Part shown: piece after piece, positions 32,572 to 45,468 of the stretch
How positions within the stretch are numbered: position 1 is the stretch's first letter
Layout of the letters: each line of letters opens with the position of its first letter
DNA from: Sabellastarte sp. h YS-2021
Lineage: Eukaryota; Annelida; Polychaeta; Sabellida; Sabellidae
Direction: 5' to 3'
DNA length: 64,000 bases
Assembly: GCA_964017235.1 (NCBI GenBank)
Contig: OZ024930.1
Span: 25,362,614 to 25,426,613 of the forward strand
Made by a program: the position numbers and the translations under genes
The notes under the pieces: generated by a model
Seen by the model: only the letters and a program-made list of their open reading frames with translations
What the model was told of the DNA's origin: nothing
Database searches by the model: none

Positions 32572-34690
32572 AAAATTTCCATTTTGGGAAGTACGTCGGG
32601 AAGCTGGAAGTACGTCGGGAAGTACGTCGGGAAGCTTCTAACTGGTTGATTTCATCCTCAGCTTTTCTAATAGCAGCATCTGGAAATAACCCATATCCAT
32701 TCAGGGGACAATTTCTCAAGGAATTGAAAGTATCTGGTTTAATCCCCGGTTTCACAGCTTGCAAGTATGAGTCCCTACGGAGTAGGGTCAAATTCGCCAT
32801 CTGCACAAAGGTAAAGTCTGCCAAGTGTTGTAGAGATTTCCCCATGGCGAAACTGACATTCTGGTTAAATGAGGATAAGTATAAAAGTTCATCCAGTGCA
32901 CCTTGAGCTTTGACAGAGGACTTGCCTTTCTTAAGTTCACTTTGTAAAATATGCAATTGTTCTTGGAAGGCATCCTGTATTTTGGTGATACAGCGATTAA
33001 ACCCCGCTGACTGGTTGCAAATATATGAAGACTCTTTTGCTGCTTTCTCCCACTTACGCATAGTGTCTTGTGATAGTGGGCGGGATGGAGGCTGAGGAGA
33101 TGTAGAAGATATGGTTGAAATCCTGGGGAATGAACTGTTGATCTTCGCCGCATCATTTGGCCAAGAATTTACAGATTTACCCGGCCTAGTTGGATCTGTA
33201 GGCTCCGCCGGGTGTATCCCATACCATCTGTTCTGGGATTTTGGGGGTCTGAGGAACTGGTCCACATGCAGGCCACCTGGATCACTAGATTTTGAAGGAT
33301 ATCCTTCTATCAGTACAAGGTTTAGAGTTTCTAGTTTTCGGCACAACCAATCTTCCGGTGGAAGATCCACAGAAATCTTGCCCACCGGCTGAGAACGGTG
33401 ACCTGCCCAAGGATTATCAGTGCGGGATTGCGGAGAAAACTCCAGGTCAGGAATGTGTGTCCATCCCATAAACGCGCGGACGCCTCTCACAGTCTCGCGG
33501 TAATTTTGATCTTCACTGAGGACCCGGTCCGGGTCTGAGGTTTCCAAGTCTGGGGATTCCTCTGCGTCAGATAACTCACCCTCTTCAAATGTTTCCTGAG
33601 GATTGACATCGCGGAAGGTGACCGGCCCGGAGCCGGAAGAAGGTTGTTGAAATGAAGATTGAGAGGAAGCAGACATAGCAGCTGACGAAACAGTAGCCAC
33701 CGGAGCAGGGTGTTTAAACATAGGCTCTGCTTCCGGGTAGAGGTTTTGAAGTGGAGATTGTCTGTCAGCAAAGGAAACATCCTGATCTCTAGCCTCATCC
33801 GGGCCAACAGCCGGGCCGGCTGGGCCGGAAGAAGCTGAAGTAGTGACAAAAAAGGGTGTCTGGGAAAGAGCACCTGCTGGAGCAGCATGAGAGACCGGTA
33901 CTTTGACCGGAGAAAATGACGGATTTTGTTGCACAGAAGGTGAGGGGCGATGTCCTAAAGTAATAAGTGCCTCAAGCCTGGCCATACGAGTGGCCCACTT
34001 TTCGTCCAGTTCTTGAAGATCTTTCTTAAACTGAGGCACAGGAAGGGACAAATCCGGAGCAGAAGACAAAGAAACATCAGGTTCTTGTTCTGGCTGGGTA
34101 TCAAGTACTACCACAGTAGACGGATCGACTAACACCTCCTTTGCTTTAGCCTTTTCCTTTCTGAGTTTATAGGTAGGCGTACTTAACTTGAGCACTTGCT
34201 CCGGGGTAAGGACACTGCAAAAGTCACACTGCAGATTTTGAACACAAGGGTCATCACCATGTCCTTTCTCGCGACAACGCGCACACCTGCTATGTTTGTC
34301 GAATGAAGCCATAATATGGCCACACCCTTTTTCTGTCCTGGAGATGCCATGATAGAAAAGTCAACTAATGGCAACTATTCCGACACAAATTAAACAAAAT
34401 AACACAAATATAAAACCAAAAAGGTTCACAGATAAAAATCCACAACTTTAAATATCGCGCCAAACGAAAAAGATGCTATGACGTCACGTCCCTCTGGCGA
34501 GTGAGGCAGGAACTAGGCCACCTGGCGAGTGGATTGTAGTGTGCCGGTCCTGCCGGGGGTGAAACCCGGGACGTCTTTTTCTTTCGTTTGGCGGGACCGG
34601 CTGGCGCCGGGCTATAGCTGTCGTCTGGTAGGTAAGGTATTAACTAATAAAAATTTAATTTACTAATTAAAATTTGCAATTTTGACAGAA
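32572..34690 (-). mobile_element. DIRS fossil fragment D, inverted inside C
   Basis: A minus-strand ITR (34440-34690, with TGACGTCA and CTTTTTCTTTCGTTTGGCGG) followed by a long gag-like region. Its blocks match A and E: CARCREKGHGDDPC, the acidic GELSDAEES block, QNYRETVRGVRAFMGWTHIP and RRDSYLQAVKPGIKPDTF. RT and recombinase are absent, so it is a partial copy with few breaks in what remains. It interrupts C between its left ITR and gag-like region. Short repeats of GAAGTACGTCGG mark its truncated end near 32590-32640. Confidence 0.8.
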
Positions 34691-35879
34691 TATTTTCTTT
34701 TTAATATTGCATGTTTGAGTTTTCCTCGGTTCAGGCTTTTGGTATGTAATTTTTATTGTGTTTAAAATGTCTTCTCAGCAATCGAATAAAGACGAACCAA
34801 GATCTAACAAATACAGGCACTTTTGCTTTCCATTTGATGTACATAATTACTGCCCTACCTGTAGGGAATCTGGCAAGGGTGACGACCCCTGTATCACTTT
34901 TGAGACTCCATATCCAATTTGCGCTTCTTTTACAGATGCAGAACAGATGCAAAAAATTGCACAAAGGAAATGGTACATCAGGAAGCAAAAAGGCAACACT
35001 GTTAGTTCTAAGGAAGATGAACTAGATCTATTAGGGGACAACGTTGAATCTTTTGCTGGTACTAATGCAGACCTTGAGAGTGCTAGTGACAACTTATTCA
35101 CCTCACCCCCACTTCCACAGCCCCTACCCTTCAGTTAATTGTCTCTCAAAACGCCAGCAAAGACTCTCCCTCCCACCCCAGGTACTGCTTTACAGCAGAA
35201 AATTGAATCTAATTTAGAAAAATCACACACACTAAACCTGCATTTGCAGCAGCTAATGGGTTCGTTCCAGGCCTCCATGTCCATGATCTGCCTTGGACCA
35301 ATACTCTGATGAATCCGACCAACCTCGGATGTCATCTACCAAACCCAAAAAACATGCTGACAAGAGTAAATATAAATCTAGATCCAGATATGTATCATCT
35401 TCCTCAGAGGAAGATCAGCCCTCAGTGGCCAAACACAGGTCTTCTAAGCCCAATCTCAACATGATCCAGACCCCCCCTCCCTTATTATAGAGAAGTAGTC
35501 CTGGCTGATCCCTCCCAGTATGCTGAAGAGGTGGACACTTTTGTCTCTATGGGGGCAATTCCTCACAAAGCAGTAACCAATTGTTTTCCTCAGGAAGGGG
35601 GAAACCAAACTTCAGAGGCTCCAAGGGTCGTTTTTGACCCCACAATAGGGGACGAGGGCATGGAAACCCCTCCCCCCAATGACTCCTTCAAAGCCTCCCT
35701 CAGTCCACCAGTAGGAGGTCGCCTCCGTTCTTTCAGAAAAGACTGGCAAACAAACAAATGTCATCAAACGTGTTTAACATTATCACCAATGGCTATGTAC
35801 TGCCATTCCTCTCAAAACCAAACTTGGTCAGATTACCTCTCATTCTATCAGAATACAATGCCCTTCAAAAAGACCAAGC

Positions 35880-37640
35880 TCTGGCCGATTTTATCCAGTC
35901 TCTTCTGTCAAAGAACACAATCGAAAGGGTGGAAAATGTAAAATCTCTCGGATTTTACAGTCGGCTGTTTCTAGTCCCCACGCCTCACCAAAGGTGGAGG
36001 CCAGTAATAGACTTCAGCAGGCTGTAGAAAAGTTCAAAATGGAAACTCCAGAGTCCATCAGGATCTCCCTAATTCCGGTGACCTATCGGACGCTTACCTT
36101 CACATCCCCATCCACCCAAACTCAAGGAAATACCTAAGATTTTGTCACAGGTGTTTTAGTTCACCCCCCTTCCTTTCGGAGCCCCCCAGGTCTTTACGAT
36201 GATTGTAAAGGAAGTGAAGCCAATGGCCCTCTCCAGAGGACTCAGGCCGGGCGCTTCATGTTGGAAAGTTGGTAGTTACTTGCCGATGCCTGGTGCTTTA
36301 CAGTGCAGTATGCATTGGTTTCCTCCACCTGTAAACTACCCGTCGCAATATGACCCAGGCTGTTGAATGCGGCGTAAAACAACAAACAAACCAAACCAAA
36401 CAAACCAGAGGACTCAGTCTTCACCAATACCTGGTCGACTGGCTGATCAGGTCCCAGTCTCAGGAGGAAGCCCAAGTGAACACTCCTAACTCAGTCCTTG
36501 TCGTGGATAATCAAGAAAAATCAGAACTGAAACCTACTCAGGCGTTTTCGTTCGTGGGCTACGAATACCATCTACATTCAGCCCTTGTAAAACCCACACA
36601 AGAGAGGTGGCTCAAACTCCAGGATTTGATCCTGCGACTCAAAACATGTTTTGACTGCAAGATGTTTGATGTCGCTAAATGGGTTACTTGCCTGAACGGA
36701 GAAAATGGTCCCGGTTCACCTCAAGGAGCACTGGAAATATCCTCAGTCGCTGGACAGCCTCCTTCCCAGGACAGAAACGATTTCTTCACACCTAGACTGG
36801 TGGCAGAACCCCACAAACGTGATGATAGGTGCCGACCTTTATGCCAAAGACCACAGCATCCAACTCTTACAGACGCCTCAAACGAAGGTTGGGGCGCTCA
36901 CTTAAACCAATGTTCAACAAAGGGTCTGTGGTCAGACGGGGAAAAAAGCTACACATAAATGTTCTAGAGTTGAAGGTGATCCCCCTGGCTCTTCGAAGTT
37001 TCAAGGACCAGTGTCAAAACCAAACTGTGCTAGTTGCAACAAACAACTCAACAGTGGTAGTCTACATAAACAAACAAGGAGGAACTCACTCAGCAGAGAT
37101 GTGCGTGCTCCTGTGGAAGATCATGACCTGGTGCCATCATTATCATATAACACTCAAAGCCAGACACATTCTAGGATGTCTGAATGTGATGGCTCACCTT
37201 CTGTCCAGGTTGAACCAAGTTCAATCAACAGAATGGTCACTGCACCCTCAGGTGTTCAAAAGTCAGAAGTGGTTCACCCCTCATGTAGATCTGTTTGCCA
37301 CTCATCCGAAACCACAAGCTTCCACTGTACGTGTCTTCAATCCTAGACCCAAATGCGTGGGACATGGATGCTCTGAACATAAACTGGACGGGTCTCACTG
37401 CTTATGCTTACCCACGGCTCTCCTTCACAGGGTGATCCAAAAAATCAGGCAATGCCATTGCCTGATCACTGTAATAGTCCCAGACTGGCCAGGGATGCCC
37501 TGGTTTTGGGACCTAATGCAGCTCTCAACAGAGATCCCACTGCAACTCCCGGTGTCAACAACTCTTCTCAAACAGTCCCACAATTATGTGTTTCACAGCA
37601 ATCCACAACATCTCAACCTCCACGTCTGGTGTCTAGGAGT
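35880..37640 (+). other. RT / RNase H region of DIRS fossil C
   Basis: Blocks GFYSRLFLVPTPHQRWRPVI, then a HQYLVDWLIRS-type box, FVGYEYHLHSALVKPTQERW, the RNase H-like LQTPQTKVGAL/INVLELKVIPL and KARHILGCLNVMAHLLSR. A 5'-truncated SINE lies within it (36246-36404). Confidence 0.8.
36246..36404 (+). mobile_element. 5'-truncated SINE inside DIRS fossil C
   Basis: GGAAAGTTGGTAGTTACTTG, TTTACAGTGCAGTA, TGGTTTCCTCCACCTGTAAA and GAATGCGGCGTAAAACAACA match the body of the full SINE at 59086-59312. The tRNA-like head is missing and the tail is (CAAAC)n. Flanked by CCAGAGGACTCAG at 36233-36245 and 36405-36417, a perfect 13-bp target duplication. Confidence 0.9.
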
Positions 37641-38821
37641 GGACAGCTCCAAGAACAAGGCTTCTCTGTGGATATGGCAGAGAGAATTGCTGCACCTCAG
37701 AGGTCATCAACAAGGACCAGCTACAAGTCAAAGTGGGCCCTATTTGAGAAATGGCGCAGAGAAAATTCGGTGGATTTCTCCACTCCATCTGTGAAACAAA
37801 TCTCAGATTTTTTTCATGTACCTGTACCAAGATCTAAACAGGCGCCCCTCGACCATTGATGGTTACAGGACGGCCATTGTTGACACTTTGTGCCCAGAGG
37901 GCCACCATATTGCACAAAGTTTGGACCTTCACAGGTTACTCTCCAGCTTTCATAGGGATCGTCCCAAAAGTTCCAGGAATCTTCCTAAGTGGAACCTTTC
38001 TGTTCTTAATGAGCTCACAAAAGCACCCTTTGAGCCTATGAAAGACACAGACCTCAAACATCTTACTCTCAAAACTGCTTTCTTGTTAGCTCTGGCCTCC
38101 TGCAAACGCCACAGCGAAATCCATGCCTGGGTTGCAAACAAAGTATCTAATCTAGGCCAATGGGAAAAGGTTGCCTTGTTCCCTTCTGACTTTATAGCCA
38201 AAAAGCAACTAGCAAGAGAAGGTTCTCAAAGTGTGTCTGGTGACTATTCCTGCTTTGACTACCATTGTAGATAGACAATTCAAAGACAGGACCCTGTGTC
38301 CGGTGCGGGTACTATGAGGCACTATTTGGATAGAACCAAAGACCTGAGAGGGTCTCGACCCTGTGTCTGCTGCGGGTACTCTGAGGTACTATTTGGATCG
38401 AACCAAAGACCTGAGAGGGTCTCGATCCCTCCTTTTTATCTCCTTCAAGAAAGGACACACCTCAGACATCAGACCCGCTATTCTCTCTTCTTGGTTGAAA
38501 CAAACCATTATACTTTATTACAAACAAGCAGACCAACAAGCCTTGGACTTGGTCCATGTTAAAGCACATGACATTAGGGCTTTCGCGACCTCTAAGGCCT
38601 TTTACGGTGGGGTATCGGTGGACCAAATCATGCAAGCCTGTCACTGGAAAGCTCACAACACACTTACAAATTTTTACCTAAAAGACCTTACTTGGTCAGA
38701 CAACGACAACAATATGTATCTGGGACCAGTGGTGGCGGCACAACAAGTCCTAGATCCTTCCCCTCAGACCAGTTGTCCTCGGCGGGGGGGATCCACTACA
38801 ACCAAGTCTTCAGGAGTCTAA
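37640..38821 (+). other. Tyrosine recombinase region of DIRS fossil C
   Basis: SYKSKWALFEKWRRENSVDF, PSTIDGYRTAIVDTLCPEG, AHDIRAFATSKAFYGGVSVD and ACHWKAHNTLTNFYLKD match the recombinase regions of A and E with clear family-level divergence. Confidence 0.85.
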
Positions 38822-39613
38822 TCCCAGGATATAGGTACAGGTTTACCTGTCAAGATGTTACAGGTAAGGTCATTTTGTATTTTTAATTTATCAAATATAA
38901 TATATATTAAGGACTTATTAAAGTTGTCATTAATCTCATATTTGGTGGCAAAAATGTATGGGAATCCCAACCATTGGGCTGGTTTGTCGCTCGTGGAGGG
39001 CCCCTATGGACCCTTAGACCTCTAAGTGAGCACTGCTGCACTTCTGTCCTACAATCAAAACATCTTGACAGTTTTTAGCACTGTCCCCCATTCTATTCAG
39101 GTTTTTGGCTCTTTACAGGCCTGGTCTTCGGGATTGGGGCACTGTAAACAGGACTCAGACTGGTATTTCTAAACATTCATTCTTATCTATTATTTCAAAA
39201 TCTAAGAAAAATTAACATATCTCCAGTCTCAGCTGTAACCTTGCCACCGGGTGGTTGCATTCAGCATTAAGTCCCATGTGGTAAGCTATTGTAGCGCAAT
39301 AAAATTGAACATTTTATCTACGTAAATGTAGTTTTTATAAGCTACAAGCTTACCATGTGGGATTTAGAAGAGTCCCACCCTGCCTGCCCGCTGTTTACAG
39401 CTGACTGGTAGGTTTAAAAAATTTCAACAAGAAAGTAGGACGAAAGGTCAGAGGTTATCACCTGACGACAACTTGAGGCTACAGCCAACTATAAACTATT
39501 TTTCGTAGACATTGGCCATAATGCCTTGTGGCCATCCGAGAACAGAATTAAGTCCCACATGGTAAGCTTGTAGCTTATAAAAGGTACATTTACGTAATTA
39601 AAATTTTCAATTT

Positions 39614-40044
39614 TATATGTGTGCACGTTAGAAAGTTTAAGAATTGTGTTTGATATTGCATTTCTTCAGACAACTAATAAAGTGTTAAACAAGTTTCTTT
39701 CTTTAATGTTCATATGTATACACACACTGACATTATGGCATTACTCTGTGGTGTCTACATACTCATACATCAGCTTGAACAACTTCTCCAAAAAATGAGG
39801 CCCAGAAACACACTGTTTCTTTTAGAAGATGCCTTGTCTATCATGGATGAAAAATTGCTCAAGGAATGCAGATCTCGTCTGTTCCCCAGAGTCATTACCA
39901 AGGAGATACCCCCATAGAAATTGTGAAACTTTCAATACTTTTTGTCAATGACAATTGTAGGGATTTCCCTCTTATCTTATGTATATGTACTTGGCCACAA
40001 GTAGATTCCCTTGTGTGAGTATCAGGCCTTGATTTTTCTTAAGT
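39614..40044. other. Short intergenic stretch with a dispersed 80-bp repeat
   Basis: 39955-40035 (TAGGGATTTCCCTCTTATCT, GTAGATTCCCTTGTGTGAGT, ATCAGGCCTTGA) also occurs in reverse at 56262-56345 and forward at 59990-60090. A 67-codon open frame at 39714-39917 has no recognisable domain, and I do not call it a gene. Confidence 0.6.
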
Positions 40045-40066
40045 GTATCCACCAGACGGTGGATAC
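40045..40066 (+). repeat. 5' hairpin of a hairpin-ended element
   Basis: GTATCCACC and GGTGGATAC surround AGAC. It resembles the first hairpin of the element at 25226 (GTATCCCCG / CGGGGATAC). No 3' counterpart was found, so only a start is visible. Confidence 0.4.
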
Positions 40067-40532
40067 TTTGGCTTATGTGGGTGTTCCACTGGAGCCGATG
40101 CTGTTGTGAAAGTCGTACAAACGTAGAAAAAAGGTGTGGAAATGCATATTTGGTTAAGAAACCCCCCGACAAGATGGTAACCTCCCGACAGGACATGATG
40201 ACAACACCAACAAGCCGAAGAGTCGGTGATCAGATGTAGAAGTAGTGCAAGCCCTAAACCCCTAATAGACAAGCTGCATTGCAAACAGACAAACTAAAAA
40301 GACAGACAAGCCAGGACCACAGCCCAACACAACAAGACTTTGTTGATTGATTTTGGGGGTTGGTATCCATAGTCGAGATCCAGAATCAGGACACATATCA
40401 CACTGTATAAACTCCCATCACGTGACAAGCCACACATTTCTCACTACAAATCTTACAGCTACACATCAAGATGAACTGATTCACAAGTTGAGGACCCTTT
40501 GTTTTTTATTAAGTTGAATGTTATTTTTCATC

Positions 40533-41502
40533 ATGATTTCAAGACACAGAAGGCAACAGAACCGAGCACCTGCCCAGCCAGAGCCACAGCCCCTACCACA
40601 TAGGAGGAAGATGCCACAGAATCCATGGGCTATACCCTGGATTCTGCAAAGAGAGGAGAGAGAATGCTACAGCACTCTTGGACAAGCTAATAACAACTGA
40701 CATACCAGGTTACTGGAATTTCATCAGGATGCCAACTGTGTTTGTTGATTTAATTGAAAGAATTTATCCCTGTCTCAGAAAGTCACCCACAAATTTTAGG
40801 AAGCCACTGGAAGTTGGTTTGAAACCCAATTTGAAAGTTGGTTACACTCCGGCACATATCCACAGGAGAAAGCTTCACCTCATTTCAGTACCATTGGAGG
40901 TTGGCAGAACTACCATTTGTAAGTTTGTGCCCAAGGTGTGCTGAGCCATCCTTCAAGAATTTCAGCAGGAATATTTGATCTGACCAACAGATCCTGAAGA
41001 GTGGAGAATGATTGAGGAGAAATTTAGAAACAGATGGAATGTCCCCCATGCTGTTGGTGCACTAGATGGCAAACATATTATTATGAAGAAGCCCAAGAAG
41101 TCAGGCAGTGAATATTTAGAGTACAAGGGTTATTTCTCCCTGGTACTGTTACCCCTGGTCAGTGCAGAGTACAAGTTCCTGTGGGTCAATGTGGGGGCCA
41201 GTGGTTCTTCATCTGATGCACAGGTATTCAACTAGAGCAAGCTAAGAAGAAAAATTGAGAACAGCACTTGAGAACAGCTACCACCACCAGAACCACTGGG
41301 ACTTGGAGGCGAAATCTACACTACTTCCTTTTGAGGGACGATGCCTGGTCAAGCCCTACAGTAGAAGACAACTGACCAGGGAGGAGAGAATAGCCAACTA
41401 CAGGATATCCAAGGGCAGAAGGGTGGTTGAGAATGCTTTTGGAATATTAATGGGAAGGTTCAGGGTATTGCTGACCACCAAGGAGCAGAGGCCAAAAGTT
41501 GT
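40533..41502 (+). pseudogene. Harbinger transposase (HARBI1-like), N-terminal and catalytic part
   Basis: The start MISRHRRQQNRAP is chosen at the ATG at 40533. Recognisable blocks are [135 protein letters not shown] and [18 protein letters not shown]. The DDE triad positions (D of LDGKH, D of SSDAQ, E of VVENAFG) are visible. It is dead: a frameshift after ECYSTL (about 40675), a second shift and a TGA near 40942, a TAG after DAQVFN (41234-41236), and a deletion or shift in the block that normally reads GDDAF-x-LxPW. Interrupted after VVRD by the hAT-like insertion. Confidence 0.9.
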
Positions 41503-42388
41503 GAGGGACACAGACATGCATTTAAATACATTTTTAATACTTATTGAAAGTATTTGCATTTGAGATTTTCAAATAAGTAATTGCATTTGAAAACAATTCA
41601 AATACTTTCAAATACAATTTGCAAAAACAATTTATTCTGCAAGTGAATGAATTTTGAAAAGTTTTTTTTCTTTCTTTTTGCAAAACATTAAGTTACGTTA
41701 TTCCTTTATTACTATTAATGTTATGTATTGGTGAGCTCCTTTTAATTTAGGCTTTTAATAAGTATTTTAAAAAAGTAATCGGTTAAAAATATTTTGGTTC
41801 TTCATCTGATGCACAGGTATTCAACTAGAGCAAGCTAAGAAGAAAAATTGAGAACAGCACTTGAGAACAGCTACCACCACCAGAACCACTGGGACTTGGA
41901 GGCGAAATCTACACTACTTCCTTTTGAGGGACGATGCCTGGTCAAGCCCTACAGTAGAAGACAACTGACCAGGGAGGAGAGAATAGCCAACTACAGGATA
42001 TCCAAGGGCAGAAGGGTGGTTGAGAATGCTTTTGGAATATTAATGGGAAGGTTCAGGGTATTGCTGACCACCAAGGAGCAGAGGCCAAAAGTTGTGAGGG
42101 ACACAGACATGCATTTAAATACATTTTTAATACTTATTGAAAGTATTTGCATTTGAGATTTTCAAATAAGTAATTGCATTTGAAAACAATTCAAATACTT
42201 TCAAATACAATTTGCAAAAACAATTTATTCTGCAAGTGAATGAATTTTGAAAAGTTTTTTTTCTTTCTTTTTGCAAAACATTAAGTTACGTTATTCCTTT
42301 ATTGCTATTAATGTTATGTATTGGTGAGCTCCTTTTAATTTAGGCTTTTAATAAGTATTTTAAAAAAGTAATCGGTTAAAAATATTTG
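41203..42388 (+). repeat. Exact tandem duplication, 2 x 593 bp
   Basis: 41203-41795 and 41796-42388 are identical except for one A/G difference seen at the TTTATT(A/G)CTATTAATG position. Each unit holds about 300 bp of Harbinger transposase, the GAGGGACA target copy, and the first 285 bp of the hAT-like element. The duplication therefore came after the hAT insertion. Either a very recent event or an assembly artefact. Confidence 0.95.
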
Positions 42389-43290
42389 AGTTTATTGACT
42401 TACTAGATATTATTAATACTGATATGCTTCTTTGAAGATATTTAGCTAATGAAGAAACATTCTGTGAAAGACTGATTGATCTCTTAAAGTGATATCGCAA
42501 TGCTAATATAAAAGCAGCTTACCTGGGCAGTCCCATTATTGTGGATTTGTTTGAAAATACATAAGCTGAAAAGCAAACATTCAGTAATAAATAATTTGGA
42601 AGATTCAATATATCAGGAAGGATTCAGCCTAATGTTAGACAACACTTTTCTGTTATGAATGTCCATGAGGAAAAAAGAAAGTATTGTGTGAGGTGGATTT
42701 GGAATTGTTCTAGTGAACTTGGGCTCAACAAAAGCAGCCACTGATCCCCTCACTTGAAGGTTACAATTTCAAGCATTTACAATCACTAATACCTCACTTG
42801 AAGGTTACAATTTTAAGCATTTTCAAATAATGTTATTTAAAGGTAAAAGTTTAGTCCTACATGAAGAAGTTATGTAATTAGAAAATATGTCAGAAGTTCA
42901 TGAAATAAGATATCTACTGTACTGACAACTTACTTGTAGCTCATTCCCACTGTATTAATTTGCATCACAATTTTAACATTTTATTGCTTTAATACATCCT
43001 ATCCAATGGACAATATGCTAAACCGGTCAGCGCAGACCGGCCCGCCAAACATCAGAAAAAGACGTCCTGTGTTTCCACCGGCTGGCCGGTCCTTGCACTG
43101 CATTCGCCAGGTGGCGCATCGTACTTCCTTGCTGTCTAGACAATCTGACGTCATGGCATCTTTTTCGTTTGGTGCATGCACTGCTTGAATGGATTATTTT
43201 GTGATTGAAGAATTTTGTGATTTTTGTGAGTTAAGGAAGTTTTGAGGTTTTACAACTTTACTATTTACTTCCTTACGTCTTATAGACCAT

Positions 43291-45468
43291 TATGTCCTCT
43301 GCTAGTCAGCGTCGAGGGGGGTGCGGCCACATGATGGCAGGTTTTGATCTTCACTCTGTCTGCACGCATTGTCGCGATAAGAAGAAGGGCTCAGACCCTT
43401 GTATAGAGACACCTCCTGCTCCCTGCCGCCATTGTGATGCCTTAACTGTGGACCAGAAAGCTCAGCTCTCCACCCCCTCGTATAAAATCAAGAAGGGAAA
43501 GAGAGAGGCAAAGACATCTACCCGTGCTAAAGACTCAGACACTCTCAGTCCCACCCTTGTGGACCCGGCACTTGTGTCGGTAGTGGGGGTAGTGGATGGC
43601 CAAGGTACCTCTGGTGCCTCTGGTTTGAGTGGGCCGGAAGAGAAGAAGAAGAAATCTGAGAAGAAATCGTCAACATCTACCAAGTCGGTGAAGCCGGATA
43701 AGTCGGTGAAGTCTTCTTCCAGCCGACCAGCCTCTTCAACTACCGACCAGGGGAAGTCCACTGCCCCCTCTACCGAATCAAGAATCTCAGACCTTGACAG
43801 AAAATGGTCGGATCGGTTCAACAGGCTGGAAGCCCTGCTCATGGCTAGGACATTGGACCGTCCTTAGGAGCCGGTGTTTGGTACTGTTAAGGTGACCCCT
43901 TTGTTTTATATTCTCTGTGTGGGTCTTTTACCAAAGTCGATGTTGACTCTTTCAAAGCATCTTTATTTCTATGTTACATACATAGTAACTGTAAGTTTTA
44001 TACAATAGATGGCATACACAAAATATGGGAATGGAACAACATCATTACACCCTTCACATGCTCCTCCAGCAGATGTGGTCCGGCCGGACCCCTTTCTACA
44101 GCCTAGCAGTCAGCTCTCTCAACCAACCGACCCTGCTCTTGCCTTACCGACTACCGACCCAGCTCAGCAAGGGTCTGCTACCAAAGCATCTTCATCGACT
44201 CAGCCAGAACCGACCACCACTCCTGCACCGACACAGCCAAGTCAAAGACGTTTAGTTAGTGCTTTTGACACGTCTAAGAAGGAAACTTCCCTCTCCAGTG
44301 ACTATGAGTCGGACAGTCTGTCTTCGGACCGACCACCTGTTGATATCTTTCCGGAGGAAGGGGAGTTGTCGGAGGATCAAGAGGCCAACTTGTCCGACCA
44401 TGATCAATCCCTCTCGGAAAAACAGTCTTACCGAGAAACTATGATGGGGATTAGATCATGAAGTGGTCACACATCCCGGACATTGACTCTGGCGCTACCA
44501 CCTCTGAGGACAACCCCTTCTCCGGCCCCAAGATGCACACTCCAGGGAAAGTTTCTGTAACTTTACCGACCGACGAATGGCTCTGCAAGAAAATGTCAAA
44601 GCTCAACCTTACTCTAACTCAGGGATATCCCACACGAGCATCTGAAGCAGGGGACCTTTTAAGAGACCAATTTGTCTGGCCGCCCAAATCACAGAGCAAA
44701 TGGTATGGGTTCCAGGCCAACCCCAAGAAGGACTCTGATCAAGCTGTTTCAACTTGGCACACCGGATCCTCCCGTCTCAGCAGTGGATATCTCAGAATTG
44801 CTAGACAGGCCGGAATTGCTAGTGCTCCTCCCATGTCACATCCCATCTCCCAAGAAAATCTACATAAGTGGGAGAGGTCTGCACGCGAGTCGACAGTGAT
44901 TTGTAATCACGCTGCCGGTTTTAACCGCTGTCTACTGAAGATCCAGCAAAACATGAACACACAGTTGAAAGCCATACGGGTGGAATCCAAAGGGAAAGCA
45001 CCGGCCAAATCTTCATCTGCTGTGGATGAACTGCAATTTTTACTGGACTTCAATGCTAGTGTGTGCCAGTCCATGGCGAAAGCAATGGAACACTTGACAG
45101 AATTTGTGTTTGTGAACATGGCAAATGTAACCCTTCTGAGGCGGGACTCATATTTGGCATATCTGAAGGCAGGGGTTAAGGCGGACACTCTCAACGCCCT
45201 ACGCACAGCACCACTTCATTTAGATACCCTGTTTCCGGACAGTTGTGTTAAGAAGGCAGAGGATGATATAACTGACTTTGACAGGAACAGATCTAGTTCA
45301 GTGTATAAGAGCCGCAGATATCATCCCTATGAAAGGCAAGAGCAGAGGTCGGATAAGAAACAAGATAAACCAGCCTGGAAGAACTTGGCACGTTCCCATC
45401 GCAGAAGGAATAAAGGAAAGCAGCAGTATTCCTCGCGACCGGCCAAGGGTCAGCAGCAGTACAAATGA
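43291..45468 (+). other. Gag-like region of DIRS fossil E
   Basis: MSSASQRRGGCGHMMAGFD, a Cys/His cluster (CTHCRDKKKGSDPC, PCRHC), a Lys/Ser-rich stretch, an acidic GELSEDQEAN block, QSYRETMMGI, TDEWLCKKMSKLNLTLTQGY, and the C-terminal RRDSYLAYLKAGVKADTLNA with TLFPDS. Same blocks and order as A. Confidence 0.82.

Larger units (their letters stand above)
32287..39613 (+). mobile_element. DIRS-type retroelement fossil C (second family)
   Basis: Different ITRs from A/E: the left end is TTTTATTGCGCTACAATAGC with CTTACCATGTGGGACTTCA, and the right end is ATTTACGTAATTAAAATTTTC. Order: left ITR to about 32570, an inverted DIRS fragment (D), a gag-like region (34767 on), RT/RNase H (about 35880-37640), recombinase (about 37640-38821), ICR (about 39270-39345) and right ITR. 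It has several breaks plus two insertions (D and a SINE). It begins within the terminal T run of B with no spacer. Confidence 0.85.

Noticed and set aside
39714-39917. 67-codon + frame between DIRS C and the Harbinger element
   Set aside because: Reads like a possible relic (LLEDALSIMDEKLLKECRSRL) but no family was recognised and nothing supports expression.
40045-41000. A complete hairpin-ended element starting at 40045
   Set aside because: The start hairpin is convincing, but no inverse arm plus CTCT(A/T)GT end was found downstream, so no boundaries can be given.
41255-42156. Two separate transposase genes (identical 102-codon frames)
   Set aside because: They are the two units of one 593-bp tandem duplication and each is an internal piece of the Harbinger transposase that runs into hAT sequence.
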